From: Paenibacillus sp. FSL H8-0548
GTDB taxonomy: Bacteria > Bacillota > Bacilli > Paenibacillales > Paenibacillaceae
Length of the DNA stretch: 64,000 nucleotides
Direction: 5' to 3'
Assembly: GCF_038630985.1 (NCBI RefSeq)
Contig: NZ_CP152049.1
Span: 2,747,501 to 2,811,500 of the forward strand
Under the pieces are notes generated by a model. It had not been told where the DNA came from and ran no database searches. It saw only the letters and a list, made by a program, of their open reading frames with translations. The position numbers were made by a program, and so were the translations under genes. This document shows, piece by piece, positions 37,348 through 46,695 of this stretch (the first letter of the stretch is position 1; every line of letters begins with the position of its first letter).

Positions 37348-38739
37348 TTGGGGAATAGTACGCTCGTAAAGTCTGATTTCACTCGCGAGATGAAAGGATT
37401 AGTCGTTCCATCCGTGCTGCAAATGCTTGTTGGCAATTCGTTCTCGTTAGTTAATATGCTTATGGTGACCAGCTTGGGAGATGGGGCAGTCGCTGTAACT
37501 GCCGCAGCGGGTAGAATCAGCTTCATTCTATCAATGATCCTTACCGCAATCTATGGGATGACCACTTATATGACCCAATACTATGGCAAACAACAGTATT
37601 CGCTTATGCGGGCAACATTCGGCTTTATGCTGCTGGCGGGAATCGGTACAAGTCTTCTAGCGTTTGTTGCTGTGTGGTCTTGGAAGGAGCCGATTCTCTA
37701 TCTATTTATTAAGGATGCTGAATTACTGCCGCTTGGTGTGCAGTACGTTGCGATTATGGCTTTTGTTTTTCTAATTAGTGCGATTAGAGATGCTTATGCG
37801 CAGGCGCTTGGATCTATAGGGAAGGTTAAGATCACGTTGTATGTCGGCCTATGTGCAATGGCAGTCAATATTATATTGGACTATGGCCTGATATATGGAA
37901 GGCTGGGCTTGCCTAAGCTTGGTGTTGCAGGAGCCGCGTGGGGAACATTAATCGCTTCGGGTATAAGTTTGTTGTTTTTGTTTGTTTTCATTTATAGTAA
38001 ATCGTATTATTTAAATATTGGATTTCGAGAGCTTTTCAGTTTCCCGCTGAAGCTGCGCAAGCAGGTGGTGAGAACGATAACGCCGCTCGTATTCCACGAA
38101 GGCATGTGGGCGATTGGCAATATGCTGTATGCCGTAGCTTTCGGATCATTAGGTATCGCGGCATTGACTACATTCCAGCTTGCAAATACGCTGCAGGGAT
38201 ATTTTATGATGGGAATTCACGGATTTGCTTATGCTGCTAAGGTAATGATCGGTCAAAAGCTGGGACAGGACAAGCATGAGCAGGCGCTGGATTATTCTCA
38301 GAGATTTACTCGCATTTCGGTTATTGCTGGTATAATCATTAGTATTGTCATAATTATGATTTCTCCGTTTATGTCCTTTGTTTTTCCTCAATTAAGTGGT
38401 GAGGTGCACGCTTCTTTAGGAAATGTCTTGCTGCTGCAGGCTTTGGCGATGACCGCATTTTTCTTGAATAATGTGTGGATTGTCGGTATGTTTAGAGCAG
38501 GCGGAGATAATTTGTTTACGATGAACATGATTTTAATTACAACATGGGCGATTACATTGCCGGCGGTATTTATTGGCGCATACGTGCTTCATCTGCCGCT
38601 GGAATGGGTTTACGCCATATTTTTATGTGAAGAGATTAGCAAGGCTTTGATCGGGTATAAACGTTATCGCTCTCAGAAATGGATGCGGAATTTGGTTGGG
38701 AATATGGCTGACTCGCCATCAACGGCTGCATCTTTATAG
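37348..38739 (+). CDS. MATE-family efflux protein
   Basis: A protein of 463 residues with twelve predicted membrane helices in two homologous halves (TREMKGLVVPSVLQMLVGNSFSLVNMLMVTSLGD...; TPLVFHEGMWAIGNMLYAVAFGSLG). MATE proteins export cationic or amphiphilic compounds using Na+ or H+ gradients. TTG start after GAGGGA. It stands first in the phosphonate region, directly before the DeoR regulator gene, and shares its candidate operator motif with the phn genes. It may export a toxic intermediate or a phosphonate-related natural product; the substrate is unknown. Confidence 0.85.
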   Translation: MGNSTLVKSDFTREMKGLVVPSVLQMLVGNSFSLVNMLMVTSLGDGAVAVTAAAGRISFILSMILTAIYGMTTYMTQYYGKQQYSLMRATFGFMLLAGIGTSLLAFVAVWSWKEPILYLFIKDAELLPLGVQYVAIMAFVFLISAIRDAYAQALGSIGKVKITLYVGLCAMAVNIILDYGLIYGRLGLPKLGVAGAAWGTLIASGISLLFLFVFIYSKSYYLNIGFRELFSFPLKLRKQVVRTITPLVFHEGMWAIGNMLYAVAFGSLGIAALTTFQLANTLQGYFMMGIHGFAYAAKVMIGQKLGQDKHEQALDYSQRFTRISVIAGIIISIVIIMISPFMSFVFPQLSGEVHASLGNVLLLQALAMTAFFLNNVWIVGMFRAGGDNLFTMNMILITTWAITLPAVFIGAYVLHLPLEWVYAIFLCEEISKALIGYKRYRSQKWMRNLVGNMADSPSTAASL

Positions 38740-38787
38740 TTTCTGGGTGCTTGAGAATAGTAGCGATGAACAATAGGAGGGTTTGCG

Positions 38788-39573
38788 ATGTCACTCGCGG
38801 GCGAAGAAAGAAAGCTGAATATTATGAACTTGCTGAACGAGCATGGGAAGGTTATTGCGAGCGACCTGGCGCGTATGTTCGAGGTTACAACCGAGACGAT
38901 TCGTAGAGATTTGGATGATCTAGAGAAGGAAAATAAGCTTAAGAAAGTGTATGGCGGCGCAATCAAGCTGAAGGTTGAGGTAGAGCCCACATTGTTTGAA
39001 AGAGCCTGTGTTAATCAAGAGGCGAAGGAGAAAATTGGGTATCTTGCTTTTACGCTAATCGAAGATTATGACGTGATTTTTATAGATGAAGGTACAACAC
39101 CGCTTCAAATTATCCCGTTTCTCTCTCAGAAACAGCAGGTTACCGTTTTGACGAGCTCGATCTCCGCATTAATGGCTTTGATTGAGCTCAAGAAACGAGA
39201 GCAATTCGATGGTCGAATGATTATGCTTGGCGGTGAAGTGAATGTGAAGCATCTTCGTGTAACAGGAGCGATTGCGGAAGCGAATATGTCGGATATTTTT
39301 GTGAATAAAGCATTTGTAACCGTTGACGCCTTATCGATTGAGCATGGATTCACGAGCTATGATTATGAGAAGGCGTCGCTTACCCGCAAATGGATTCAGC
39401 AGTCGGAAACCTCTATTATTTTGGCGGATTCATCGAAATGGAACAAGCGGTCTATGGTGAAAATATGTGACTTTCAAAATATCGATATCGTTATTTCGGA
39501 ATTAGAGCCTCCGGCTGCCTGGAAAACTCAGCTGGAAGAGTCGAATACGAGATGGATGATGCCAACAGAATAG
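38788..39573 (+). CDS. DeoR-family transcriptional regulator
   Basis: A protein of 261 residues. The N-terminal helix-turn-helix reads ERKLNIMNLLNEHGKVIASDLARMFEVTTETIRRDLDDLEKE, the standard DeoR signature. The C-terminal sugar-isomerase-like sensor domain includes FIDEGTTPLQIIPFL and ILADSSKWNKRSMVKI. Such proteins are usually repressors released by a phosphorylated metabolite. AGGAGGG precedes ATG. Recurring ACAACAT motifs around its own promoter region and the phn genes make it the likely regulator of the whole phosphonate locus; a phosphonate- or phosphate-bearing intermediate could be its signal. Confidence 0.9.
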   Translation: MSLAGEERKLNIMNLLNEHGKVIASDLARMFEVTTETIRRDLDDLEKENKLKKVYGGAIKLKVEVEPTLFERACVNQEAKEKIGYLAFTLIEDYDVIFIDEGTTPLQIIPFLSQKQQVTVLTSSISALMALIELKKREQFDGRMIMLGGEVNVKHLRVTGAIAEANMSDIFVNKAFVTVDALSIEHGFTSYDYEKASLTRKWIQQSETSIILADSSKWNKRSMVKICDFQNIDIVISELEPPAAWKTQLEESNTRWMMPTE

Positions 39574-39601
39574 TTAAGCATAATGTTTGAATCAGGCAAG
39601 G

Positions 39602-39643
39602 TGAAACGTCTGTCGCCGTCCTTTCGCGGCGCTGCGCGTTTCA
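39602..39643. other. Imperfect stem-loop after the DeoR gene
   Basis: TGAAACG (39602-39608) pairs with CGTTTCA (39637-39643), and inner CGCCG pairs with CGGCG. No T-run follows. It is G+C-richer than its surroundings and of unknown function. Confidence 0.35.
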
Positions 39644-39698
39644 TTCTTGAGAAATATAGAGATCGTATGGCCAAATGATAACCTTTCCTATATTTTGA

Positions 39699-39738
39699 AA
39701 AAGCCAGTAGAGAAGCTAAACTTCTCTGCTGGCTTTTT
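39699..39738 (+). terminator. Terminator of the MATE/DeoR unit
   Basis: AAAGCCAGTAGAGAAG pairs with CTTCTCTGCTGGCTTTT (one G-T pair) over a 5-base loop and continues as a run of T. Confidence 0.88.
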
Positions 39739-39742
39739 TTCT

Positions 39743-39880
39743 ATGTTGTTTGTTGTTGTGTAAAGATTGTAATCGCTATGTTAAATCTTTCGAATCGCAT
39801 TGTAATGGTCGTTTTTTCGCAGTAGAATAATGAAAACAACATAAATAAAAGTAAAAGCAGTAGAAAACAAAATGTTGTTT
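39743..39880 (+). promoter_or_regulatory. Regulatory region of the PHP/phnWX operon with ACAACA motifs
   Basis: ATGTTGTTTGTTGTTG (39743-39758) contains the motif in reverse. TGAAAACAACAT lies at 39831-39842, and the inverted pair AACAA...TTGTT (39865-39880, AAAACAAAATGTTGTTT) follows. The same core occurs before the MATE gene and the transporter operon. The region 39574-39947 has no protein gene; besides this and the two hairpins I see nothing else in it. Confidence 0.45.
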
Positions 39881-39947
39881 GTGGTCGTTTTTATATCCTT
39901 CAGCACATCTTCATTGAAACAGATGACTAAAAATAGGAGTGATGACG

Positions 39948-40928
39948 ATGAAAGACAAAGTGTATTTGGACAGAAGCAAACGGAAGTACAAAGGAAATTT
40001 GCATTTGCATACGACTTGGTCGGATGGATCACAAGAGGCAGCGGATGTTGTTTCTGCGTTCAAGGCTAAGGGCTACGATTTCATCAGCATCACGGATCAT
40101 GATGTATTCGCTCGTACCGCTGCATTTGACACGGAATCATTCACTGTACTGCCGGGCATGGAGAGAGGCGGCTTGAATCTAGTGCCGGATGAAGATCCAG
40201 GCTACCACTTTGGCGTGCTGGACGATCCAACGATCAAGTCGGAGAAAGAAAGATTCGATCATTTGCAAACATTCGAGGTTCCGATTCCTTGGGAGGGACA
40301 ACAATCTCCGCAGAAGCTGATTGATGAAATGAAGGCGCATGGAAATCTCGTGATATTCAATCACCCCGAATGGCATTTGACACGCTTTGAGGACATGGTT
40401 CAGTATGATGGTTTTTTTGCGATTGAAATTTATAATCACGCAACGGAATGGACGACGAGTTCTTCTTATGGAGCGGCTTACTGGGATCATGCGCTGCAGA
40501 ATGGGAAGCGTGTGTATGGTATTGCTGCTGATGATTCGCACGACCATGATCCAAACTGCAAAATTTCCGAGTATGGGGGAGGCTGGGTTTCTGTCGAAGC
40601 GGAGGAGCTTTCGCAGCAAGGCATTATTTCTGCACTAAAGAATGGACAATTTTATTCCAGCTCTGGACCTGAAATTTTTGATTTCCGTGTAGTGGATGGC
40701 TTTGTTCATGTCGAGTGCTCACCCTGCCAATACATCATGTTTAAAGCATTTCCGCTGCGTGGACCGTTCCACGTAGAACGGGAAAAGGGGGAGCTACTGA
40801 CCTCAGGAAGCATGGTAATCCAGAAAGGCATGAATTATATTCGGGTGGAGTGCGTGGATGAGAAAGGTAGAATAGCATGGTCTAATCCGATCTTTGTAGC
40901 AGATTTGGCAGAGGAGGATGAGCAATGA
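39948..40928 (+). CDS. PHP-domain metal-dependent phosphoesterase (first tandem copy)
   Basis: About 326 residues. The PHP metal motifs are NLHLHTTWSDG, ISITDHD, NHPEWHLTRFED and AADDSHDHD. The family hydrolyses phosphate mono- or diesters with two or three metal ions. AGGAG at 39935-39939 supports ATG 39948; GTG 39939 and ATG 39942 lie too close. There is no signal peptide. It is the first gene of the phosphonate operon, with a paralogue directly behind. With PhnW/PhnX downstream, cleavage of a phosphonate ester is a reasonable guess, not shown by the sequence. Confidence 0.82.
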   Translation: MKDKVYLDRSKRKYKGNLHLHTTWSDGSQEAADVVSAFKAKGYDFISITDHDVFARTAAFDTESFTVLPGMERGGLNLVPDEDPGYHFGVLDDPTIKSEKERFDHLQTFEVPIPWEGQQSPQKLIDEMKAHGNLVIFNHPEWHLTRFEDMVQYDGFFAIEIYNHATEWTTSSSYGAAYWDHALQNGKRVYGIAADDSHDHDPNCKISEYGGGWVSVEAEELSQQGIISALKNGQFYSSSGPEIFDFRVVDGFVHVECSPCQYIMFKAFPLRGPFHVEREKGELLTSGSMVIQKGMNYIRVECVDEKGRIAWSNPIFVADLAEEDEQ

Positions 40929-41899
40929 GAGATACTATAATTTTAGATGCCGGGCGTCAAAAGTATAAAGGTAATATTCATTCGCATTCCGTTCGCAGTG
41001 ATGGCGAATATACGGTAGAGCAAATGATAGAAGCCTATCGCTCAAAGGGCTATGATTTTATGTGCTTAAGTGATCATGAAGTCTATTTCCAAAGCGATGC
41101 GTATGACACGGAAGAGTTTATTATGTTGGACGGCTATGAAATGGCTTGCGAGATGGAACGTGAAACAACCGGCCAACAATACCATATGCATGGCCTTTTG
41201 GATCGGTCGCTGCAGGCAGAGAAGCCCTTTCTACACGATGAGGAGCATGCGAAGCCTAACTATGTGAGCCTGGATACGATCCAGCAGTTGATTGATGAGA
41301 TGAGAAGCAAAGGGAATCTCGTCATTATGAATCATCCAGAATGGTCTAAAAATCGAGAAGAAGATTTGCTAAAGCTTGAGGGCTATGCGGCGATCGAAAT
41401 CTATAATCACCAATCCGAAATTCAAGAGGCGGTAGGTTACGGCGTATCCTACTGGGACTATGTCCTAAAGCGGGGCAAGCAAGTAAATGCAATTGCGGCA
41501 GACGATACTCACGGCGGTCCTACTGATATGGCAGTGTCCGAATTTTATGGCGGCTGGATTACTGTAGAGAGCGAGCGATTAGAGCAGCAGGCGATTATTG
41601 ATGCTATGAAAGCAGGCCAGTATTACAGCTCCAATGGTCCGATGATTTATGGTCTTCGCATTGAAAACGACAGGCTTAAGGTCAAATGCTCTCCTGTGCA
41701 AAGTATTCGCTTTATTACCTTTCCAGACAATGGCTTGGCAGAAATGGACCCAACGGGTGAACTCATCACGGATGCTGAATATTTCATTCAAAATGATGAG
41801 CAATATGTGCGAGTGGAATGCATAGATGGATCAGGAAAAGTAGCGTGGAGCAATCCGATCTACCCCAAATTCGAAATGCAAGCATCGGAGGAGCTATGA
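40925..41899 (+). CDS. PHP-domain metal-dependent phosphoesterase (second tandem copy)
   Basis: A protein of 324 residues, clearly paralogous to its neighbour: GNIHSHSVRSDGEYTVEQMIEAYRSKGYDFMCLSDHE, GNLVIMNHPEW, EIYNHQSE, IAADDTHGG and the shared C-terminus IRVECVDEKGR/VRVECIDGSGK-like followed by VAWSNPI. All PHP metal ligands appear kept in both copies, so both could be active, perhaps on different esters. ATGA overlap with the first copy and with phnW shows translational coupling. Confidence 0.82.
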   Translation: MRDTIILDAGRQKYKGNIHSHSVRSDGEYTVEQMIEAYRSKGYDFMCLSDHEVYFQSDAYDTEEFIMLDGYEMACEMERETTGQQYHMHGLLDRSLQAEKPFLHDEEHAKPNYVSLDTIQQLIDEMRSKGNLVIMNHPEWSKNREEDLLKLEGYAAIEIYNHQSEIQEAVGYGVSYWDYVLKRGKQVNAIAADDTHGGPTDMAVSEFYGGWITVESERLEQQAIIDAMKAGQYYSSNGPMIYGLRIENDRLKVKCSPVQSIRFITFPDNGLAEMDPTGELITDAEYFIQNDEQYVRVECIDGSGKVAWSNPIYPKFEMQASEEL

Positions 41900-43005
41900 G
41901 CAATCCGTATTTATTATTGACGCCAGGTCCCTTATCGACAACTGCAACGGTCAAAGAGGCGATGCAAAAAGATTGGTGTACATGGGATCATGAATATAAA
42001 GCAATTGTTGAGCAAATTCGTCAGCAGCTGCTAGAGGTTGGCTGTACATCTAAGGAGCACTATACGACTGTGTTTATGCAGGGCAGCGGCACCTTCGGTG
42101 TTGAAGCGACGCTGGGATCTGTCATTCCGAGTGAGGGCAAGCTGCTCATTCTGCAAAACGGCGCCTATGGGAAGCGTATCGAGGAAATAGCAAAGGTGCT
42201 CGGTATCCCGCATTTATCCCTTGAATTTGCAGCTAATTTGCCTGTAGATCCACAAGCTGTTGAGAGGAAGCTGATAGAGGACACATCCATTACGCATGTG
42301 GCGATGGTCCATTGTGAGACGACGACAGGCATACTGAATCCGCTTGAGGCGGTTGTGGATGTCATTAAGCGAAATCATCGGATTGCAATCATCGATGCGA
42401 TGAGCAGCTTTGGTGGCATTCCGATCGCAGTAGAGGAGCTGCAAATCGACTTTATAATTAGCAGTGCAAATAAATGCATCCAAGGTGTTCCAGGCTTCAG
42501 CTTTATTCTTTGCAAAAGGGATGAGCTCATGAAATGCAAAGGGAGAGCACGCTCATTATCGCTGGATTTGTATGACCAGTGGGAGACGATGGAGAAGGAC
42601 TCCGGCAAATGGCGGTTCACTTCGCCAACGCATGTCGTACATGCTTTTAAGCAAGCACTAAAGGAATTAGCAGAAGAGGGTGGGGTGGAAGCCCGTCATG
42701 CACGATATCGAATCAACCAGCAAATCGTCGTGGAAGGGATGACGCAAGCTGGCTTTAAGGCTTATTTGGAAAGTGAGCTGCAGTCTCCCCTTATTACAAC
42801 CTTTTTGTATCCAACGCATATTCCTTTTACGTTTGAACACTTTTATAGCTATTTAAAGTTGGCTGGTTATGTCATTTATCCTGGGAAATTAACAGATTTG
42901 AATGTGTTTCGCATTGGGAATATGGGAGATGTGCATGCAAAGGATATGGAACGGTTGATTGAGCACATATTACGTTTTGTGGGAGAGAGTAAAGATGAGA
43001 ATTGA
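41896..43005 (+). CDS. phnW: 2-aminoethylphosphonate--pyruvate transaminase
   Basis: About 369 residues of the class V aminotransferase fold. It transfers the amino group of 2-aminoethylphosphonate to pyruvate, giving phosphonoacetaldehyde and alanine. The N-terminus NPYLLLTPGPLSTTATVKEAMQKDWCTWD is typical of PhnW. The PLP lysine is in SSANKCIQGVPGFSF (Lys about 193), and DAMSSFGG carries the cofactor Asp. GGAGGAG before ATG 41896 and a 4-base overlap with the PHP gene fix the start, although the frame is open 78 bases further up. phnX overlaps its end. Confidence 0.94.
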   Translation: MSNPYLLLTPGPLSTTATVKEAMQKDWCTWDHEYKAIVEQIRQQLLEVGCTSKEHYTTVFMQGSGTFGVEATLGSVIPSEGKLLILQNGAYGKRIEEIAKVLGIPHLSLEFAANLPVDPQAVERKLIEDTSITHVAMVHCETTTGILNPLEAVVDVIKRNHRIAIIDAMSSFGGIPIAVEELQIDFIISSANKCIQGVPGFSFILCKRDELMKCKGRARSLSLDLYDQWETMEKDSGKWRFTSPTHVVHAFKQALKELAEEGGVEARHARYRINQQIVVEGMTQAGFKAYLESELQSPLITTFLYPTHIPFTFEHFYSYLKLAGYVIYPGKLTDLNVFRIGNMGDVHAKDMERLIEHILRFVGESKDEN

Positions 43006-43816
43006 AGGCGTTATATTGGATTGGGCAGGTACTACGGTTGATTATGGCTGCTTTGCGCCGGTGCAGGTGTTTATTCATATTTTTGAGGAAATAGGCATTC
43101 CATTAACGATGGAAGAGGTTCGAGCTCCTATGGGTCAGTTGAAGCGGGACCATATTCAGTCGCTGCTGCAAATGCCAAGAATAGAAGCTGCTTTTCAAAA
43201 GAAATTCGGCCGCAGCTATACGGAGACTGATATTGATGAGCTTCATGAGCGTTTTGAGCCTAGGCTGATGGCTATTCTCTCGGAATTCGGCAAGCCCAAT
43301 CCATATGTTTTAGAGACCATCGAGCTGTTGAGACAGCAAGGCCTAAAAATCGGAGCGACTACAGGCTATACCACCACAATGCTTTCCATCGTGGCGAAAG
43401 CAGCTAAGGAATACGGATATGAACCAGATCATTGGGTAACACCTGATCTAGTTATGGACAAAGGCAGGCCTTATCCTTATATGATTTATGAGAATATGAA
43501 GCAGCTTGGCCTGCGCCATCATGCCCAAGTGGTTAAGGTCGGAGATACGATTTCTGACATGCAAGAGGCGAATAGTGCTGGAGTATGGGCGATTGGTATC
43601 GTGAAAGGCAGCTCCATGCTTGGTCTTACGGAGGCAGAGGTGCAGCAGTTGTCGCCTGAAGAAGAACGCCAGATCATCGCTGACGTAAGTAAGCGATATA
43701 TGGAAGCAGGAGCGCATGCCGTTATTGAAGATATGGCTGGGCTGCCTGCGGTAATTGAGCAAATCAATGAACGATTGATGAATAAGGAGCTGCCTTATGG
43801 ACATCCGCATCAATAG
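42995..43816 (+). CDS. phnX: Phosphonoacetaldehyde hydrolase (phosphonatase)
   Basis: A 273-residue HAD-superfamily enzyme that splits phosphonoacetaldehyde into acetaldehyde and phosphate. The nucleophile Asp9 is in ILDWAGTTVDYGCFAP and the Schiff-base lysine, about Lys50, in PMGQLKRDH. TTGYT and VKVGDTISDMQEANSAG are the later HAD motifs. It begins inside the end of phnW and ends inside the start of the lyase gene, so all three are translationally coupled. It completes the carbon-phosphorus bond cleavage route. Confidence 0.95.
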   Translation: MRIEGVILDWAGTTVDYGCFAPVQVFIHIFEEIGIPLTMEEVRAPMGQLKRDHIQSLLQMPRIEAAFQKKFGRSYTETDIDELHERFEPRLMAILSEFGKPNPYVLETIELLRQQGLKIGATTGYTTTMLSIVAKAAKEYGYEPDHWVTPDLVMDKGRPYPYMIYENMKQLGLRHHAQVVKVGDTISDMQEANSAGVWAIGIVKGSSMLGLTEAEVQQLSPEEERQIIADVSKRYMEAGAHAVIEDMAGLPAVIEQINERLMNKELPYGHPHQ

Positions 43817-45155
43817 CCGAATAGAAGGAGATATAAACGGAACGGATGCTCGTCAAGCTTGGCAAGACGAGTATCTAAGCGAAGAGACGCTTGCTGTACT
43901 GGAACAGGACAGCAAGCTTTTTCTTCATCAGTCGATGTCTACGCCATGCTTAAATGCGATCGTAAGTGCAGAGGGCATATATATTGAGGATCTGGATGGA
44001 CGCAGAGTGATCGATTTCCATGGAAACAGCGTTCATCAGGTAGGCCACAAAAATGAATATGTGATGAATGCCATTATTAATCAGCTGCAGCAGCTGCCGT
44101 TTCTGCCGCGTCGCTATACGAGCCAGATTGCGATTAAGCTAGCGCAGAAGCTAATCGAGCTTGCACCGGGAGATTTGAACAAGGTGTTGTTTGCGCCAGG
44201 TGGCACGACTGCTATTGGAATAGCGCTAAAGCTTGCGCGCAGGGCAACGGGCAAGCACAAAACAATTTCAACTTGGGATTCCTTTCATGGCGCAAGCTTG
44301 GATGCGATATCAATTGGCGGTGAAGCTGTATTCAGAAGCGGGATTGGACCGCTAATGTCAGGAACAGAGCATATGATGCCTTATAACAACTATCGTTCGA
44401 TCTTTGGCGAAGGAGAAGCTGCCAACGCCAAAAATCTGGACTATTTATGCTATATGCTGGAGAGGGAGGATGATGTGTGCGCAGTCATTCTCGAGCCGAT
44501 TCGCAGCACGGATGTACAGATCCCGAGCGTTGCCTATATGCAGCGTCTTCGTCAAATTTGCGATGATTATGGGGTGCTGCTCATACTGGACGAAATACCG
44601 ACAGCACTCGGCCGTACGGGCAAAATGTTCGTTCACGAGCATTATGATATTGTTCCCGATATCGTCGTCATTGGCAAAGGATTAGGCGGCGGGATTTTCC
44701 CAATGGCAGGTATTATAGCCAGAGAGCATCTAGATATTGCGGGAGACATTTCCCTCGGGCATTATACACATGAGAAAAGCGCTGTAGGCTGTGCGGCTGC
44801 ACTGGCTACCATTGAATACATCGAAAAGGAAAACCTGCTTGAGCATGCGCAAAATATGGAGCTATGGCTGATGGCTCATCTTCAGGAGCTGCAGAGGAAG
44901 TATGCCGTAATAGGCGATGTTCGGGTTAAAGGAATGCTGGCGGCAATCGAACTCGTATCAGATCGCGAGACGAAGGAGAAGGAAGTTGCAGGCGCTGAAA
45001 AAGTACTCTATGAATGCTTGTCACGAGGACTTAGCTTTAAGGTATCAAGCGGAAATGTCATTACGCTTGTTCCGCCACTAATTACAAGCGTGAAACAGAT
45101 GGAAGAAGCGATCGCCATTTTGGATCAAGCGCTTGAACAAGTATTTATAAAATGA
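43797..45155 (+). CDS. pbfA: Class III aminotransferase-like lyase, probable (R)-1-hydroxy-2-aminoethylphosphonate ammonia-lyase
   Basis: A 452-residue PLP enzyme: PGGTTAIGIALKLARRATGK, WDSFHGASLDA, VILEPIRST, LLILDEIPTALGRTG and the cofactor lysine in VIGKGLGGGIFPMAG (about Lys294). Class III members beside phnW and phnX are known as PbfA, which removes ammonia from the hydroxylated phosphonate to give phosphonoacetaldehyde. The call rests on this context plus family; another transaminase activity cannot be excluded. AAGGAG inside phnX precedes ATG. It is the last gene before the transporter operon. Confidence 0.78.
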   Translation: MDIRINSRIEGDINGTDARQAWQDEYLSEETLAVLEQDSKLFLHQSMSTPCLNAIVSAEGIYIEDLDGRRVIDFHGNSVHQVGHKNEYVMNAIINQLQQLPFLPRRYTSQIAIKLAQKLIELAPGDLNKVLFAPGGTTAIGIALKLARRATGKHKTISTWDSFHGASLDAISIGGEAVFRSGIGPLMSGTEHMMPYNNYRSIFGEGEAANAKNLDYLCYMLEREDDVCAVILEPIRSTDVQIPSVAYMQRLRQICDDYGVLLILDEIPTALGRTGKMFVHEHYDIVPDIVVIGKGLGGGIFPMAGIIAREHLDIAGDISLGHYTHEKSAVGCAAALATIEYIEKENLLEHAQNMELWLMAHLQELQRKYAVIGDVRVKGMLAAIELVSDRETKEKEVAGAEKVLYECLSRGLSFKVSSGNVITLVPPLITSVKQMEEAIAILDQALEQVFIK

Positions 45156-45174
45156 AATCAGATTTAATATTATG

Positions 45175-45260
45175 AAAACAACAACATTACAATTAAAAAA
45201 ATAACAAAACAATTTATTAATATGTAATTGACACAGTTTTTACAATTCTCCTTTATAGTT
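45175..45260 (+). promoter_or_regulatory. Promoter and ACAACAT motif of the phosphonate-locus importer
   Basis: AAAACAACAACAT at 45175-45187 matches the motif before the MATE and PHP genes. About 40 bases on, TTGACA (45229-45234) is a consensus -35, with a TATA-rich -10 candidate near 45253-45260 at a slightly long spacing. This suggests separate but co-regulated transcription of the importer. Confidence 0.45.
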
Positions 45261-45304
45261 TAGTTAAGCCAGTGAGAACTGGAAAACGAGGAGGGTTTAC
45301 TAGA

Positions 45305-46684
45305 ATGAAGAAGCTTGCACTTGGATTAGTTAGTGTAATGACAAGTATGACATTATTAGCAGGTTGTAGTACAGGCTCAAATACTGGAGCTGCCGCAAAT
45401 GGCGGCGCAGACACTTCTAGCAATGGCGAGAAAATGAAAGAGGTAGTGATCTCCGTTCGTGAGAACACCTGGGGAGCACGGAAAGACAATTTTATAGAAG
45501 CAGAAAAGCGTGTGAACGAACAGCTTAAGTCGGAGAATGTACAGATAAAAATCGACTGGTGGCCTGGCATTGGCGATGATGAGCTGATCTTGCAGGCGCA
45601 AGCGAATAAAGTAGCGGATGTATTCATTAACTCCAGTGTAGATATTGGGTGGCAGCTGAATGCCGGACTAATCCGCGATGTAGACTGGGTTGGAACATCA
45701 GAGGTGTTCAAAAACATGCCGGAATCCTACAACAACATGATGAAGTACGAAGATCATTACTATGGCGTTATTCAGGATATGGATGCTTCTCCCGTATTCA
45801 TTAGCCGTAAGGCGCTGGAAGGTCTCGGCTGGACTGCTGCGCAAATCGATGAGCTGAAGGCTCGCGTGGATGCAGGCACCTTTACCTTCAGCGAGCTTGT
45901 GGATCTGGCAGATTCGGCGGTTAAGCAAAAGCTGGTTAAGGTAGGCTTCGGCGTTGAGGATACGAGGTTTGAAGGCTGGAATTATACATTCGACAACTTT
46001 AATTACAGTGCGGAAGCGAACAAGATGGTGCTGTCTAAAAACACGCAGAAGGTGTATGAGTTTTGGCAGGATGCGAAGCAGCGCGGCGTAGTTACGGAGG
46101 GCATTGCTGAGATTGATACGGACAAGGCTGCCGAGCTGTTCATTAAAGGCGATTTGTTCGCTGAATTTGCCCGTACTGAATTTTATCAAGTGATGCGTAC
46201 ACAACTTGGCATGGATGAGGACTTAGCAGGCTATGAAGCTTGGTTTAAGGAAAATGCGATTTGGATCCCGGTTCCATCGGTTGAACAGGGAGGAAAACCT
46301 GTATCCTACAGCAATCCTGCATTGATCTACGTAGGAGCTAGAGTAGATGAAGAGAAGATGCCATATGTTCAAAAACTGATTGAGCATGTACTGGATGCGG
46401 ACCTACAGATTAATCATACGCTGAAAAGCGGCAAGCTTCCTGTAACGGCGGCGGCACAGGAAGATCCTCGCTTCCAAGAAATGAGCTTTTACAAGGATCA
46501 CGCTTATTTAATCGAGTTTACGAAAACTCGTCCCGCTCAAATGGATTATGCGGTCTACATGAAATCTTTTACGCTTGGTATTGATGCAATTCTGACTAAA
46601 GGTCAAACAGCAGCTCAAGCATTTGAGCTATTCCAAAAGGATGTAAAACAAAACGTACCAGCGAACAGTCTCATTGTAGAATAA
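45305..46684 (+). CDS. Substrate-binding lipoprotein of the phosphonate-locus importer
   Basis: About 459 residues: signal peptide with lipobox LAGC (Cys about 20), Gly/Ala/Ser-rich linker, then a family 1 binding-protein fold (KEVVISVRENTWGARKDNFIEAEKRVNEQL; WWPGIGDDELILQAQANKVADVFINSSVDIGW). GAGGAGGG at about 45290 selects ATG 45305 over the upstream in-frame start. The family usually binds sugars, so a glycosylated or glycerol-linked phosphonate is an attractive ligand; this is inference from the operon. A stem-loop follows the stop. Confidence 0.85.
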   Translation: MKKLALGLVSVMTSMTLLAGCSTGSNTGAAANGGADTSSNGEKMKEVVISVRENTWGARKDNFIEAEKRVNEQLKSENVQIKIDWWPGIGDDELILQAQANKVADVFINSSVDIGWQLNAGLIRDVDWVGTSEVFKNMPESYNNMMKYEDHYYGVIQDMDASPVFISRKALEGLGWTAAQIDELKARVDAGTFTFSELVDLADSAVKQKLVKVGFGVEDTRFEGWNYTFDNFNYSAEANKMVLSKNTQKVYEFWQDAKQRGVVTEGIAEIDTDKAAELFIKGDLFAEFARTEFYQVMRTQLGMDEDLAGYEAWFKENAIWIPVPSVEQGGKPVSYSNPALIYVGARVDEEKMPYVQKLIEHVLDADLQINHTLKSGKLPVTAAAQEDPRFQEMSFYKDHAYLIEFTKTRPAQMDYAVYMKSFTLGIDAILTKGQTAAQAFELFQKDVKQNVPANSLIVE

Positions 46685-46695
46685 CGATGATACAG

